Positions 40,772 to 50,809 are shown, counted from the stretch's first letter. The stretch: 50,969 bases of DNA from Clostridia bacterium (GCA_004347685.1 SLTJ01000014.1:1-50969); one strand, 5' to 3'. Notes: generated from the letters alone by a model not told the origin. Made by a program: numbers and translations.

Positions 40772-43294
40772 TTATACTGGCTGCAGCTCCTGGGGGTGGC
40801 TTTCAGACTCCACATTCTCCAGCACGATCTCGCCCACGTGGGCGTCAACCTTGATTCTATCCCCTTCGTGGAACCTGCCCTCCAGCAGCCCCTCCGAGAG
40901 CTGGTCCTCCACCAGGTGCTGGATGGCCCGCCGCAGCGGTCTGGCGCCGAAGTTCTCGTCAAAGCCCTTTTCCGCCAGTACTTCCTTGGCCCGATCCGTA
41001 GCCACGATTTCCAGGCCCTGCTCCCGGATGCGGCTGTTGAGCTCGGCCAGCATCAGGTCCACTATCCGCTTGATATGCTCCATATCCAGGGCATGGAAGA
41101 CGATGATCTCGTCCAGACGGTTGAGGAATTCCGGCCGGAAGGTGCGACGCACCTCGTCCAGGATATGGCCGCGCATAGCCTCATAGGACTTCTCCGGGCT
41201 CTCCTCGGTGAAGCCTACCCTGGCCTCCCGCCGCAATAGATCAGCCCCCACATTAGAGGTCATAATGATCACCGTGTTGCGGAAATCCACGGTGCGGCCC
41301 TTGGCGTCGGTGAGCCGGCCGTTGTCCATGATCTGCAAGAGCACGTTGAAGACATCGGGATGAGCCTTCTCAATCTCGTCAAAGAGCACTACCGTATAGG
41401 GCCGCCTGCGTACGGCCTCGGTCAGTTGCCCGGCCTCCTCGTAGCCCACGTAGCCCGGCGGCGCGCCGATCAGGCGGGAGACGGTATGCTTCTCCATGTA
41501 CTCCGACATATCCAGCCGCACCAAGGCGTCATCGTCACCGAAGAGAGCATCGGCCAGAGCCCGGGCCAGCTCCGTCTTGCCCACGCCCGTAGGACCCGAG
41601 AAGATAAAGGAGCCAATAGGCCGCCGGGGATCCTTCAGTCCGGCCCGGGCGCGGCGAATGGCCCGGCTGACCGCCCGCACTGCCTCGTCCTGGCCGATGA
41701 CCCGCCCGTGCAATACTTCCTCCAGGTGCACGAGACGGTCGGCCTCTTCCTGGGCCAGCTTCTTCACCGGAATGCCGGTCCAGCTTGCTACCACGTAGGC
41801 GATATCCTCTTCGGTCACCACCGACTTATCTAGACCGTTTTGTTTCTCCCACTCGGCCTTTTTCGCCTCGAGTTCCTGCCGCAGGCGCTGCTCCTGGTCC
41901 CGCATGGCCGCCGCCTTTTCAAATTCCTGGCTGTGGATGGCGGCCTCCTTTTCCTTCTGCAACTCCTCCAGCCTGGCCTCCAGGTCCTTGAGATTGGGCG
42001 GGGCCGTATAGGCCCGCAGCCGCACCCGGGAGGCCGCCTCGTCCATCAGGTCAATGGCCTTGTCCGGCAGGAAGCGGTCGGTGATGTAACGGTGGGAAAG
42101 CGTGGCCGCCGCTTCCAGGGCCGCATCGGTGATCTTGACGCTGTGGTGCGCCTCGTAACGGTCCCGCAGGCCGCGGAGGATACTGATGGTTTCCTCTACC
42201 GTGGGCTCGCCCACCATGATGGGCTGGAACCGCCGCTCCAGGGCCGCATCCTTCTCGATATGCTTGCGGTACTCGTCCAGGGTGGTGGCCCCCACGCACT
42301 GGAGTTCTCCCCGGGCCAGGGCCGGCTTGAGGATGTTGGCGGCGTCAATGGCCCCTTCGGCCGCCCCGGCTCCGATCAAGGTGTGCAGCTCGTCAATGAA
42401 CACGACGATATTGCCGGCCGAGCGGATTTCATTCAGCACCCGCTTCAGCCGCTCCTCAAATTCGCCCCGGTACTTGGTTCCGGCCACAATCCCGGAGAGG
42501 TCCAGGGCAATAACCCTCTTGTTGGCCAACACCTCCGGCACCTTGCCGGCCACGATCCGCTGGGCCAGCCCCTCGGCCACGGCCGTCTTACCGACGCCGG
42601 GCTCACCGACAAGCACCGGGTTGTTTTTCGTCCGGCGGCTAAGGACCTGGATTACCCGCTCGATCTCCTTGTCCCGGCCGATAACCGGGTCCAGCTTGTC
42701 TTCCCGCGCCAACTGGGTCAAATCCCGGCTGAACTCGTCCAGGGCCGGCGTAGCGCTGCGAGCCCCGGCCGCCCGTCCCGGCTGCTGGGCCCCCATGGCC
42801 GCCCCGAACCACTGCGGCGCGCCGCCCAGGCCAAACATCATCCCCAGCCCGCCCATGGGGCCGCCCAGGAGCATGGCCACCTGCTGCCGCACCTTGTCGG
42901 CGCTGACCCCCAGGTTAGCCAGCACCCGGGCCGCAATCCCCTCGCCTTCCCGCAGCACCCCCAGGAGGAGGTGCTCGGTGCCGATGTAGTTGACCCCCTG
43001 GCGACGGGCCTCGTCATTGGCCAGTTCCAGCACCTTCTTCGCCCGCGGGGTCAGCGCGATCTCGCCCTGCGGCGCATGCTCCCCCTGGCCGATCACCTTG
43101 ATAATCTCCTGGCGCACCTGTTCGAGGTTCAACCCCAGGTTCTGCATAGCCCTGGCCCCCACGCCTTCGCCTTCCCGCAAAAGCCCCAGCAGCAGGTGCT
43201 CGGTGCCCACGGCCGGGTGTTTCAAACCCCGTGCCTCTTCCTGGGCCAGGCTCAAAACCTTCTGCGCCCGTTCGGTAAACCTGCCCGGCATCAT
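40772..43294 (-). CDS. clpC: ATP-dependent Clp protease ATP-binding subunit ClpC
   Basis: 840 residues. Double N-terminal repeat domain ([19 protein letters not shown] and [20 protein letters not shown]), AAA1 with Walker A GEPGVGKT and Walker [11 protein letters not shown], an M domain with UVR motif ([17 protein letters not shown]), AAA2 with [14 protein letters not shown] and [16 protein letters not shown]. It unfolds substrates for ClpP, with McsB-phosphorylated proteins among its targets. Start ATG 43294 overlaps the mcsB stop, GGAGGTG upstream. Last gene of the ctsR operon. Confidence 0.97.
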   Translation of the reverse strand: MMPGRFTERAQKVLSLAQEEARGLKHPAVGTEHLLLGLLREGEGVGARAMQNLGLNLEQVRQEIIKVIGQGEHAPQGEIALTPRAKKVLELANDEARRQGVNYIGTEHLLLGVLREGEGIAARVLANLGVSADKVRQQVAMLLGGPMGGLGMMFGLGGAPQWFGAAMGAQQPGRAAGARSATPALDEFSRDLTQLAREDKLDPVIGRDKEIERVIQVLSRRTKNNPVLVGEPGVGKTAVAEGLAQRIVAGKVPEVLANKRVIALDLSGIVAGTKYRGEFEERLKRVLNEIRSAGNIVVFIDELHTLIGAGAAEGAIDAANILKPALARGELQCVGATTLDEYRKHIEKDAALERRFQPIMVGEPTVEETISILRGLRDRYEAHHSVKITDAALEAAATLSHRYITDRFLPDKAIDLMDEAASRVRLRAYTAPPNLKDLEARLEELQKEKEAAIHSQEFEKAAAMRDQEQRLRQELEAKKAEWEKQNGLDKSVVTEEDIAYVVASWTGIPVKKLAQEEADRLVHLEEVLHGRVIGQDEAVRAVSRAIRRARAGLKDPRRPIGSFIFSGPTGVGKTELARALADALFGDDDALVRLDMSEYMEKHTVSRLIGAPPGYVGYEEAGQLTEAVRRRPYTVVLFDEIEKAHPDVFNVLLQIMDNGRLTDAKGRTVDFRNTVIIMTSNVGADLLRREARVGFTEESPEKSYEAMRGHILDEVRRTFRPEFLNRLDEIIVFHALDMEHIKRIVDLMLAELNSRIREQGLEIVATDRAKEVLAEKGFDENFGARPLRRAIQHLVEDQLSEGLLEGRFHEGDRIKVDAHVGEIVLENVESESHPQELQPV

Positions 43295-44370
43295 AAAACA
43301 CCTCCGCTCTTATTTTGCAACCGTTGCCTGATAACGCTGGCCCGGAGCACATCCCTTTCCATGGGCGACATTTTCCGGCCCGCCTTCTCCTGCAGGTAAG
43401 CCGGCTGGATAGCCACCATCAATTCATTTATCGTCCGCCGCTCGATCCCCTTGACCAGCGCCAGGTCCACCCCCAGCCGCAGGTCAGAGAGAAGCGCTAA
43501 AGCCTCCTCCGAGCCGATCACGGCCGCATTGGTCAGGAGGCCGTAAGCCCGGCCCACCCGATCCTGCAACTGCGGCCCGGTCTCCCGCTGCAGGACTTCC
43601 CTAGCGCTCGTTTCCTGGTCAACTATCTGGCGGGTGACAACCGCAAGGTTATCAATAATATCTTCCTCCGAGCGGCCGAGGGTAATCTGGTTGGAAATCT
43701 GGAAGAGATTGCCGACCGGTTCGCTGCCCTCACCGTAGATACCGCGTACGGCCAAGCCCACCTGGGAAAGGGCCGAAAGGATCCGCCGCGCCTGCCTGGT
43801 ATGCACCAGACCCGGCAGGTGGGCCATCACCGAAGCCCGTAAGCCCGTGCCCACATTGGTGGGACAGGCGGTGAGATAGCCTTTTCGTTCGTCAAAGGCA
43901 AATTCAAGCGTCTGCTCCAGGGCATCATCCAGGGCATTGGCCAGCCGCCAGCACTCGGCCAGTTGCAGCCCTGGGCAAAAGGACTGCAGCCGTAAATGGT
44001 CTTCCTCGTTGACCATAATGCTGATCGTTTCATCCTCCCGGAGGATGACTGCCCCCTCGGCCTCGTTCTCGGCATGCTGCGGGCTGATCAGATGTTTTTC
44101 CACTAGTATCTGCCTCTGTACCGGGGACAATGCATCCAGCATTACCATCTCCAGTTCCCCGGCCACGGCGTAGGCAGCCTCGGCATGGGCTGCCTTATTG
44201 ATTTCTCTCGCCACTTCCTGCCGCCGCTCCGGCGAGAGCAAGGAAGGAAAAGGCCAGCCGGCCAGATTCCTGGCCAGGCGGATGCGACTGGAAATAATCA
44301 GGTCCGCATACGGGCCGGAACCATCCATCCAGCGGCTGCTGGGACGGGAGAGGATAGCCTTTATCGCCAC
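43291..44370 (-). CDS. mcsB: Protein arginine kinase McsB
   Basis: 359 residues. Phosphagen-kinase-like domain: [16 protein letters not shown] at residues 26-42, [25 protein letters not shown], and the catalytic loop [22 protein letters not shown] with the essential Cys. The C-terminal domain docks to partners. It tags proteins with phosphoarginine for ClpCP degradation and inactivates CtsR. GTG start with GGAGGTGG nine bases before; 24-base gap from mcsA. Confidence 0.95.
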   Translation of the reverse strand: MAIKAILSRPSSRWMDGSGPYADLIISSRIRLARNLAGWPFPSLLSPERRQEVAREINKAAHAEAAYAVAGELEMVMLDALSPVQRQILVEKHLISPQHAENEAEGAVILREDETISIMVNEEDHLRLQSFCPGLQLAECWRLANALDDALEQTLEFAFDERKGYLTACPTNVGTGLRASVMAHLPGLVHTRQARRILSALSQVGLAVRGIYGEGSEPVGNLFQISNQITLGRSEEDIIDNLAVVTRQIVDQETSAREVLQRETGPQLQDRVGRAYGLLTNAAVIGSEEALALLSDLRLGVDLALVKGIERRTINELMVAIQPAYLQEKAGRKMSPMERDVLRASVIRQRLQNKSGGVL

Positions 44371-44394
44371 CGCGAATCCACCTCCTCCTACTTC

Positions 44395-44925
44395 TCACTT
44401 CTCGGTATTCCCGGCCACCTTCTTCTCCAGTTCCCGGATGCGGTCTCGCACCCGGGCTGCCTTTTCGTATTCCTCGCTGGCCACCAGCTTCTCCAGCTCG
44501 GCCCGCAACTGCTCGATTTCCCTCTTAGTACTCAGGGTGCCCCCGGCCCGGCGCGGAACCTTGCCCATATGCCGGCTCACCCCGTGCACCCGGTGCAGTA
44601 GCGGCTCCAGCCGGTCGCCAAAATAGTTGTAGCACTGGGCACACCCCAGGCGCCCGGTACGGCGGAACTCATCATAGGTCAGGCCGCAGGCCCGGCAGCC
44701 GGGGCCCGTACCCTCCTGCCGACCAGTGGGAATCTCTGGTGCTTCGTGCTGCAGCAGGGCCGCCAAGAACTGGGGAATGGAGAAATCCGGCTGAAACCCA
44801 AAACCCCAGTGCTGCTGGTACTCCCGTGCACATTCCTCGCACAGGTTCACTTGGCTTTTCTGGTTTTTGATGATCGTGGTGATGTGCACCGTGGCCGGCC
44901 GCTCCTTGCACTCCTCACAAAGCAT
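44395..44925 (-). CDS. mcsA: McsA, activator of McsB
   Basis: 176 residues with four CxxC motifs as two zinc fingers: MLCEECKERPA, VNLCEECAREY, CRACGLTYDEF and CAQCYNYFG. The C-terminal UVR-type coiled coil (REIEQLRAELEKLVASEEYEKAARVRDRIRELEKK) is normal. It activates McsB and senses stress or metals. ATG behind GAGGGTGG, 11 bases from ctsR. Confidence 0.95.
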   Translation of the reverse strand: MLCEECKERPATVHITTIIKNQKSQVNLCEECAREYQQHWGFGFQPDFSIPQFLAALLQHEAPEIPTGRQEGTGPGCRACGLTYDEFRRTGRLGCAQCYNYFGDRLEPLLHRVHGVSRHMGKVPRRAGGTLSTKREIEQLRAELEKLVASEEYEKAARVRDRIRELEKKVAGNTEK

Positions 44926-44936
44926 AATACCACCCT

Positions 44937-45404
44937 CTAATCGAAATCGTCCTGTAGCAGGACCAAAAGCATAGCCCGGATGAGGCGGGAGCGCAGCAGG
45001 TCTCGCTCCGGCAGGGGCAGAGCCAGTACTTCCCGGTCAATGACCGCCCGCATCAGTTTCCCCTCCCTTTTGGTAAGAAAACCTTCCTCCACCAGGCGAC
45101 CGATCAGCCCTTCCCCTACTTGCTGCGAAGTCAACCTATCCACCGAGGCCTCTATCAACCGCCGCAATGGCCCTTCGTCGGTCAGGGGCAGCTTGACGAT
45201 CCGCAAATACCCCCCGCCACCCCGCCGGCTCTCCACCAGGTAACCCTGTTCTACCGTGAACCTGGTGCTGAGGACGTAGTTGATCTGCGAGGGCACACAA
45301 TCAAAGACCTGAGCCAGCTCGCTCCGCTGGATCTCCACGCTCCCCTGGGAGCGACCCAGCAACTCCTTGAGATAGTTTTCGATTTTATCGGCCAGACTAC
45401 GCAT
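44937..45404 (-). CDS. ctsR: Heat-shock repressor CtsR
   Basis: 155 residues. N-terminal winged HTH (LADKIENYLKELL...ELAQVFDCVPSQINYVLSTRFT) with the Gly-rich wing RRGGGGYLRIVKL that senses heat, and a C-terminal dimerisation domain. It represses the clp genes; the operon here is ctsR-mcsA-mcsB-clpC, with a matching operator overlapping its promoter. ATG with GAGGTAAGGG upstream. Confidence 0.96.
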   Translation of the reverse strand: MRSLADKIENYLKELLGRSQGSVEIQRSELAQVFDCVPSQINYVLSTRFTVEQGYLVESRRGGGGYLRIVKLPLTDEGPLRRLIEASVDRLTSQQVGEGLIGRLVEEGFLTKREGKLMRAVIDREVLALPLPERDLLRSRLIRAMLLVLLQDDFD

Positions 45405-45543
45405 CCCTTACCTCACCACGCCTTGACCCTGGGATCCTGTGGTAAGACGTAACCGGGCTAAAAACAGGCTCGCCCGGCACGGCTTCCGACCACCGTTCTT
45501 CTCAGCGGCAAGCGCCACCCCGATGCTTGACCTTCCCTTACTT

Positions 45544-45591
45544 TTTGATTATCTCTGACCTTCATTGTACTATACTTTGCCGGTTTGGCAA
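45544..45591 (-). promoter_or_regulatory. ctsR promoter with CtsR box
   Basis: Minus strand TTGCCA (45586-45591), 16-base spacer, TACAAT (45564-45569). Next to the -10 lies GGTCAGA-GAT-AATCAAA (45544-45560), matching the CtsR heptad direct repeat RGTCAAA-N3-RGTCAAA at 12 of 14 positions. A half site GGTCAAG occurs just downstream. This implies autoregulation. The leader of about 140 bases shows no other recognisable element. Confidence 0.8.
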
Positions 45592-45682
45592 CAGGGAAAT
45601 TCCTGCCTGAATAGGTATTCTGGAGGGTTGTGGGCCGTTTTGGCCCTAATCCCCCCTACTCGCTTACTCGTTCTCCCCTATC

Positions 45683-46906
45683 CTACCACAGCAGCCCTGA
45701 CTTTTTCAGCCTGACCTGCACCTGGATGTCTACCGGCAGGGTTGGGAAAACCCGCTCCCACATATCCGGGTTCCACTCCCGGGGATAGGCTGCCCGGAAG
45801 CTTTCCGCCAGCTCAAAGGCGTCTACGTTTTTCTCCTGGCAGATAGCTAGAGCATCGGCTATCTCCTGCCGGACCAGGCGGGCGGCTTCCGCCTCGATTT
45901 TCTTGTACAGACCGGGGGTCAGGCGCAAAGACCCGTCGGAGCCTTCCATTACATTGCCGCTCACTCGCACCTTCAGCCTGGCCGCCAGCCGCCCATTTTC
46001 ATAACTGACTTCCGCCTCGCCTTTGCTCTTGAGAAACCCCAGACTAATCTTCCCCCCCGGACGGCCAGGCCAGGGGACATCCAGGGTCCCTGCCCTGACC
46101 CGCGCTTCTGGCGACAGCATGCCCCGGCTCTGGCGGGCCCAGAGAAGCCCCCGGGCCTCGCGGGGTGTCAGGCGGGCCACCATACGGTCGCCCTTGAAGA
46201 TGGCCAGGCCACGGAGATACAGGTCGTTGCCGTGCACTTCCACGTAGGGGAGGACGGGCTCCAGGGTCGGCTCGTGCACCAGGACCATCAGCCGCCAGAG
46301 GGGCATGTAGAACGTGGTCTGCTGCTTTATTTCCGGGCGGCGGTAAAAAGACCAGGTGTACAGGCTGCTGATGTGGTACTGGGAGGGCTTAGCCCGCAGC
46401 ACTGCCTCGGCGTTTTTGGCCACCAGTACCACGAGATAGCGGTCGTGCTTCTGCACCCTCTCGATAAAGTCCAGCACCTGAAACATTCCCTGCCGGGCCA
46501 AATCCTCGCCGAGGATCACCACCTTGAGCTGGCAGACGCAGACCCGCTCCCGGCTGCGTGATTCCAGGGCCGTGTGGGCCTCCCAGGCCGTCCGCCCGGT
46601 GGCACTGAGGGTTACTGCCTGCGGCCCCCGGCTGGCAGCCGGTCCCTTGGTGAAGGTCTCGGTCCTGGGAAACTCGGCCGTGAGCTTGATCCGGCCGTCC
46701 GGGGTAAGATCGAAGCCCATGCCGGTGTAAAGGCCTCTCCGGTCAACTTCCAACACATCCCAGCAGCCGCCCAAGAAAATGAGAGACAATCCTGCGACGA
46801 GCAACAAAATCAGGCCGTGTCTCCTCTTTCCCCGGCCCGGGGAAGGCTGGCAATGCCAGGGCCTCGCTAGCGGAGCTGCCAGCATACGGTTACCATCTCC
46901 GGCCAC
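45683..46906 (-). CDS. gerAC: Spore germination lipoprotein, Ger(x)C family
   Basis: About 407 residues. Lipobox SLIFLGGC before the first mature Cys, followed by WDVLEVDRRGLYTGMGFDLT, the usual GerC N-terminal sequence; LARQGMFQVLDFIERVQKHDRYLVVLVAK and IEAEAARLVRQEIADALAICQEKNVDAFELAE are typical of the family. It acts with the A and B proteins in the spore inner membrane nutrient receptor. GTG 46906 (AAAGGGG upstream) is favoured; ATG 46885 is possible. Confidence 0.92.
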   Translation of the reverse strand: MAGDGNRMLAAPLARPWHCQPSPGRGKRRHGLILLLVAGLSLIFLGGCWDVLEVDRRGLYTGMGFDLTPDGRIKLTAEFPRTETFTKGPAASRGPQAVTLSATGRTAWEAHTALESRSRERVCVCQLKVVILGEDLARQGMFQVLDFIERVQKHDRYLVVLVAKNAEAVLRAKPSQYHISSLYTWSFYRRPEIKQQTTFYMPLWRLMVLVHEPTLEPVLPYVEVHGNDLYLRGLAIFKGDRMVARLTPREARGLLWARQSRGMLSPEARVRAGTLDVPWPGRPGGKISLGFLKSKGEAEVSYENGRLAARLKVRVSGNVMEGSDGSLRLTPGLYKKIEAEAARLVRQEIADALAICQEKNVDAFELAESFRAAYPREWNPDMWERVFPTLPVDIQVQVRLKKSGLLW

Positions 46907-47025
46907 GCTCTTTCCCCTTTCACCATAATACTCCCGGCAGAACATCCAGCGTTTCTCCTGCCCGAACCTGTTTCTGCAGCCCCAGCCTACCTAAACCACG
47001 CGCGTTTTTCGCCCCGGCGACACAT

Positions 47026-48135
47026 TTAACTCGCATCCTTCTGGCCCCGGAGCACCGCCAAAAGAAGGAGGAGCACCGGGAGGAATCCCACAAGAACTCC
47101 CCACAGGTAAACGGCACGTGCGTAAAGGGCCAGGATACCCTGGGGTACAAGGGGCAACTGGGACAAGACGTATACCAGAGGGAGGAGGGCTGCCAGCACA
47201 GGCCTGTAGTTTTTCACGCCCAGCCACTGCTTCAGCGCAACTGCAGCCGCCAGGAGGTAGATGCCGATAACATTTATGGTTACAATAATCCAGAGGACGC
47301 CGAACACCATGCTGGGCTGTTCCACCAGCGAAATGGGGAGGCGGATCGCCCGCACAAACTCCACTGAAGGCACGAGAAAATGCCCAGTTGTTGCCGGCCC
47401 GAAGGTGGCCAGGGTACCGAGAACTATCCAGATAGTGGCCATGCCGGCCAGCAGCACGCCCTTGACCGCCTGCCCTGCTATGACCTCCCGGTGGGTGAAG
47501 TAGGGAAAGAAAAGGAGGAGCAAGCTTCCGGCATTCATCAGGTGCTCGGCAGCTATAAAGGCAGGGCCTGGAAACGACGACCATTCCAGGGGGAAAACCG
47601 GCCGGATGAAGCTCCAGCGAAAGTTGTTCGCGCTAAACAGGACCAGGGGTACCAGGAGGGAAAGGACGAACAGGAAGGTCCCCTGGGCAAAGCGAGCTGC
47701 GTCTTCCAGCCCCAGGTAAGCCAGGGCGCCAACTACCAGTAGAAATAACAGCCCGGTGACGGCCTGGGGAGTTAACTCCAAAAAATAGACGGAGGTGACT
47801 TCGCCCATATACCGGATGCCAAAGGCCGGAAATAGAACCAAGAACAAGATAAAAACTAGACCCAGCGTTCTACCGCCCCACTTGCCGGCCAGGCGCGGCA
47901 GGTATTGGATCACCGACTGTTCTGGAAAACGGCGGGCCAGGCGCATGACCAGGTGAAGGTAAAGTAAGGCGAAAGGTAGACCCATGGCTGCGGCCAGGGG
48001 GGCGCTGTAACCGGCTTCCCGTATCAGGAGCGGGGGAACAGTGATAAAGCTGCGGCCCACTACGGAACAAAAAATAACGGCCATGACCTGCCTTCCCCCC
48101 GGACGGCGGCTGGCTTCTTGCGGCAGCCTACTCAT
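47026..48135 (-). CDS. gerAB: Spore germination permease, GerAB family
   Basis: About 369 residues with ten membrane helices of the APC-like endospore germination family, e.g. VMAVIFCSVVGRSFITVPPLLIREAG at the start, FPEQSVIQYLPRLAGKWGG and ALKQWLGVKNYRPV. It probably forms the nutrient-binding part of the receptor. Start ATG 48135 lies inside the end of the A gene (GAGGACGACGAATATGAG), giving 8 bases overlap. Confidence 0.92.
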   Translation of the reverse strand: MSRLPQEASRRPGGRQVMAVIFCSVVGRSFITVPPLLIREAGYSAPLAAAMGLPFALLYLHLVMRLARRFPEQSVIQYLPRLAGKWGGRTLGLVFILFLVLFPAFGIRYMGEVTSVYFLELTPQAVTGLLFLLVVGALAYLGLEDAARFAQGTFLFVLSLLVPLVLFSANNFRWSFIRPVFPLEWSSFPGPAFIAAEHLMNAGSLLLLFFPYFTHREVIAGQAVKGVLLAGMATIWIVLGTLATFGPATTGHFLVPSVEFVRAIRLPISLVEQPSMVFGVLWIIVTINVIGIYLLAAAVALKQWLGVKNYRPVLAALLPLVYVLSQLPLVPQGILALYARAVYLWGVLVGFLPVLLLLLAVLRGQKDAS

Positions 48136-49714
48136 ATTCGTCGTCCTCACGCCAGGTCTGTACCAGCCGCCGGGGCCGGGGCGAAGCGGCAAAAGAGGGG
48201 CGGCGCTTGAAGGACCACAACGGCGACCGCCACAAGGTATCCCGGAAGTCGCCAGGCCGTGTAGGGCCTAGCGGGGTAAAGTAGGGAACGCCGAAGGAAT
48301 GGAGATGTACCAGGTGCAGTTGCACCAAAATAAATCCTATTACCAGGCCGAAGATGCCGAACAGACCGGACCAGATAAGGATGAAATAACGCATCAGGCG
48401 AAAGGCGCTGGCCAGGGTATAGGAAGGAACCGAAAAGGAGCTGATAGCCGTTCCTGCCACGATGATTACTACGATATTGCTTACCAGGCCGGCCTCCACC
48501 GCAGCCGTGCCTAGCACCAGGCCGCCGACGATGCCAACCGACGGCCCGATGGTCCCCGGCAGGCGTACCGTGGCCTCGCGGAATATTTCCATGGTCACGT
48601 CCATGAGCAGCAGCTCCATCCAGCCGGTAAAGGGCACGCCCTGGCGGGAACCGGAAACAGACATGGCCAGGGAGGTGGGAAAAAGCTCCGGATTAACCTG
48701 CAGGAGGGCAATGTAAATTCCGGGGAGAAAAACGGTAACCAGGGAGGCCAGGTACCGCAGCCAGCGAAAGAAGGTACCCACGGGAAAGATATAGTGGTAA
48801 TCCTCGCTGGTCTGAAAAAAGTCAAAGAAGGTGCTGGGCACGATCAAAGCATTAGGGGTGCGGTCGGTGAGCAGGACAATCCTGCCTTCCAGCAAGGCCC
48901 CGGCCACTTTATCCGGGCGTTCGGTGTTTAATAGCAGCGGGAACGGGGTCCAAGGGTGGTCCCGCATCAACTCCTCCAGGTAGTGACTTTCCAATACGCC
49001 TTCCAGGCTGATGGCCTCCAGGCGGCGGAAGACTTCCTGTACCAGGTCCGGCGAGGCGAGATCCTCCAGGAAGAGAACGGCCACGTGGGTATGGGTGCGG
49101 CTGCCGACCTGCTTTATCCTTACCTTGAGCCGCTGATCCTTGACGTAGCGCCGTGCCAGGGCCACGTTGTCCGTCAGGGTTTCGGTAAAGCTCTCCCGCG
49201 GCCCCCGTACCACCATCTCGTTCTTGGCGTCTTCCACGTTCCGTTTGGGGAAACCCCGGGCATCAATGAGATAAGCGGATGTAGCGCCATCTACTAAAAG
49301 CAGGGCTTCGCCTTCCAGCAGGCCGGCCACAGCAGCGTCCAGATATCTGGTCTCCTTGACCCGGTGGGCGCTCAAAGTGACGAAAATAAAATCGGTAATG
49401 CCCGCGCCTGCCCTGCCCTCGCCTGCCCCGGCCGGGTTGGCCAGTGGTTTGAGCACATGCTGCTCCAGGGTCTTTTTGTCGGTCAGGCCGTCCACATACA
49501 CCAGTACGGCCGGCCGGGAAAGGACCTGGCAGCGCCGGTAAACCACGTCGTCGCAGTTGGCGAGGATCCGCTGAATTTGGCCCAGCTTTCCCTCCAGGGA
49601 CTTGGCTAGGGGACGCCCGGCCTCCCCGGGAAACGAATCCCCTCGACCCCAACCCTTTTTTGCCGGCCCTTTGCCCTCCCGGAGGGCCCGCAACAGCCTG
49701 CCGAACAACGCCAC
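48128..49714 (-). CDS. gerAA: Spore germination protein, GerAA family
   Basis: 528 residues. A soluble N-terminal domain (VLVYVDGLTDKKTLEQHVL, EALLLVDGATSAYLIDARGFPKR, VRGPRESFTETLTDNVALARR) is followed by four or more membrane helices (FFRWLRYLASLVTVFLPGIYIAL, GQ/TVGIVGGLVLGTAAVEAGLVSNIVVIIVAGTAISSF). First subunit of the nutrient receptor. GTG start with AGGAGG seven bases before. Preceded by a SigG-like promoter. Confidence 0.94.
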   Translation of the reverse strand: MALFGRLLRALREGKGPAKKGWGRGDSFPGEAGRPLAKSLEGKLGQIQRILANCDDVVYRRCQVLSRPAVLVYVDGLTDKKTLEQHVLKPLANPAGAGEGRAGAGITDFIFVTLSAHRVKETRYLDAAVAGLLEGEALLLVDGATSAYLIDARGFPKRNVEDAKNEMVVRGPRESFTETLTDNVALARRYVKDQRLKVRIKQVGSRTHTHVAVLFLEDLASPDLVQEVFRRLEAISLEGVLESHYLEELMRDHPWTPFPLLLNTERPDKVAGALLEGRIVLLTDRTPNALIVPSTFFDFFQTSEDYHYIFPVGTFFRWLRYLASLVTVFLPGIYIALLQVNPELFPTSLAMSVSGSRQGVPFTGWMELLLMDVTMEIFREATVRLPGTIGPSVGIVGGLVLGTAAVEAGLVSNIVVIIVAGTAISSFSVPSYTLASAFRLMRYFILIWSGLFGIFGLVIGFILVQLHLVHLHSFGVPYFTPLGPTRPGDFRDTLWRSPLWSFKRRPSFAASPRPRRLVQTWREDDEYE

Positions 49715-49786
49715 CAGAAAGCCTCCTACATCCCGGCGCCTTTAACCGGACACCAACTTTGTAGGCTTTGCTTGATCAGATGACAT

Positions 49787-49817
49787 TATTATGTAGTATA
49801 ACCTGGGGAAACATGCA
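49787..49817 (-). promoter_or_regulatory. SigG-like promoter of the ger operon
   Basis: Minus strand TGCATG (49812-49817), 18-base spacer, CATAATA (49787-49793). It fits the forespore sigma G pattern (TGMATR, 17-18, CATNHTA). The start point would be about 65 bases before gerAA. Expression in the forespore fits a germination receptor. Confidence 0.7.
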
Positions 49818-49875
49818 GGGATTGGCCGTGAAAGATTTGTACTGGAGTTGCCAGAAAACCCTATATCCGGTCAAC

Positions 49876-50307
49876 CTATGGTTGCCCTGGCCAAATCGTG
49901 AATCCCATCTGGGCAAAGTGCCGGTCAAAGGCAAAGGCCTGGTGGCAACCGAGCCTGGTCATGACCGCGAAGCTCAGGCAATCTACAAAGCTAAAGCCTC
50001 TGTCATGGTACTTTTGGGCTATCTGCCATGCCACTTCTTCATCCGCGTCTGCGATACGGATACACTCGAGGGCCCGGCTGGTACGCAGGTGCTCGCCGAC
50101 AGCTATGGCCGCGGCGTGGTTACGGCAGAAATAGGAATAGGTCTCGGCAAACACGAAATTGGTGGTCAATGGAGATAGGTGTAAAGCCCGCAGGTTGACC
50201 GGAGTAAAAAACTTCACGGCAGCAGGATGGTGTACGTCACTCGTGTCGTAGAGGGCAATCCATGCCGAAGTATCAACGAACAACCGCTCTTTTCTCTTGC
50301 TTTTCAA
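49876..50307 (-). CDS. vapC: PIN-domain toxin (VapC-like)
   Basis: 143 residues. PIN ribonuclease fold with the acidic set in LFVDTSAWIALYD, FAETYSYF, FSFVDCLSFAVM and AFAFDRHFAQMGF. Likely cleaves RNA when freed from its antitoxin. Overlaps the antitoxin gene by four bases (ATGA), the normal toxin-antitoxin arrangement. Confidence 0.9.
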   Translation of the reverse strand: MKSKRKERLFVDTSAWIALYDTSDVHHPAAVKFFTPVNLRALHLSPLTTNFVFAETYSYFCRNHAAAIAVGEHLRTSRALECIRIADADEEVAWQIAQKYHDRGFSFVDCLSFAVMTRLGCHQAFAFDRHFAQMGFTIWPGQP

Positions 50308-50588
50308 TCGGTTCCGCCCCGCTCTCCTCCGGTATCTGCGGCCGGTGCTCCATAAATATACGGGTCATGATGGTGGGAGCCGTCACCTCGCCCCATATCA
50401 AAACCAGTGCTGGCCAGGCGGAATATGGGGTCCTCGTCCAAGTCCTGCTCCAGCCCCTCTATCTCCTTATCTATCAACTGCCTTATCACCTCGGCCATAC
50501 TTACATGGTAGCGAGCGGCCCGTTCCTTTATAAAACGATAATGCTCTGCATCTAAATATAGCTGGGTCCTGTATTTATATTTGTCCAC
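50304..50588 (-). CDS. vapB: Ribbon-helix-helix-like antitoxin (VapB-like)
   Basis: About 94 residues. VDKYKYRTQLYLDAEHYRFIKERAARYHVSMAEVIRQLIDKEIE matches the beta-strand plus two helices of RHH/CopG-type DNA-binding domains; an acidic tail follows (EQDLDEDPIF) that would bind the toxin. Start GTG 50588 with AAAGGAGG seven bases upstream. Its dimer likely represses the promoter just upstream. Confidence 0.85.
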   Translation of the reverse strand: MDKYKYRTQLYLDAEHYRFIKERAARYHVSMAEVIRQLIDKEIEGLEQDLDEDPIFRLASTGFDMGRGDGSHHHDPYIYGAPAADTGGERGGTD

Positions 50589-50609
50589 TTGCACCCCTCC
50601 TTTGGTTAC

Positions 50610-50637
50610 AGTATACATTAATACAGCACAATGTCAA
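50610..50637 (-). promoter_or_regulatory. vapBC promoter and operator-like palindrome
   Basis: Minus strand TTGACA (50632-50637), 16-base spacer, TATACT (50610-50615). The palindrome GTATACATTAATAC (50611-50624) overlaps the -10 and is a plausible antitoxin site. Confidence 0.65.
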
Positions 50638-50644
50638 GGTAGAC

Positions 50645-50682
50645 AAAAAAATAAAGCCCCGGGGTTTTGTTACCCGGGGGCT
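50645..50682 (-). terminator. Terminator of the rRNA operon
   Basis: Minus strand AGCCCCCGGG...CCCCGGGGCT hairpin followed by TTTATTTTTTT, about 10 bases past the 5S 3' end. Confidence 0.9.
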
Positions 50683-50692
50683 AAAAATTTGT

Positions 50693-50809
50693 TCCTGGCA
50701 GCGACCTGCTCTCCCGGGGGCTTGCGCCCCGAGTACCATCGGCGCTGAAGGGCTTAACGGCCGTGTTCGGCATGGGAACGGGTGTTTCCCCTCCGCTATG
50801 GCCACCAGA
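50693..50809 (-). rRNA. rrf: 5S ribosomal RNA
   Basis: Minus strand begins CTGGTGGCCATAGCGGAGGG and runs to CGCTGCCAGGA; helix I ends pair (TGGTGGC/GCTGCCA), and CCCGTTCCCATGCCGAACACGG and the loop E region GGTACTCGG are typical of bacterial 5S. Length about 117. Confidence 0.95.

Noticed and set aside
41840-43399. 519-codon open frame opposite clpC
   Set aside because: Shadow of clpC; low-complexity protein with no family pattern.
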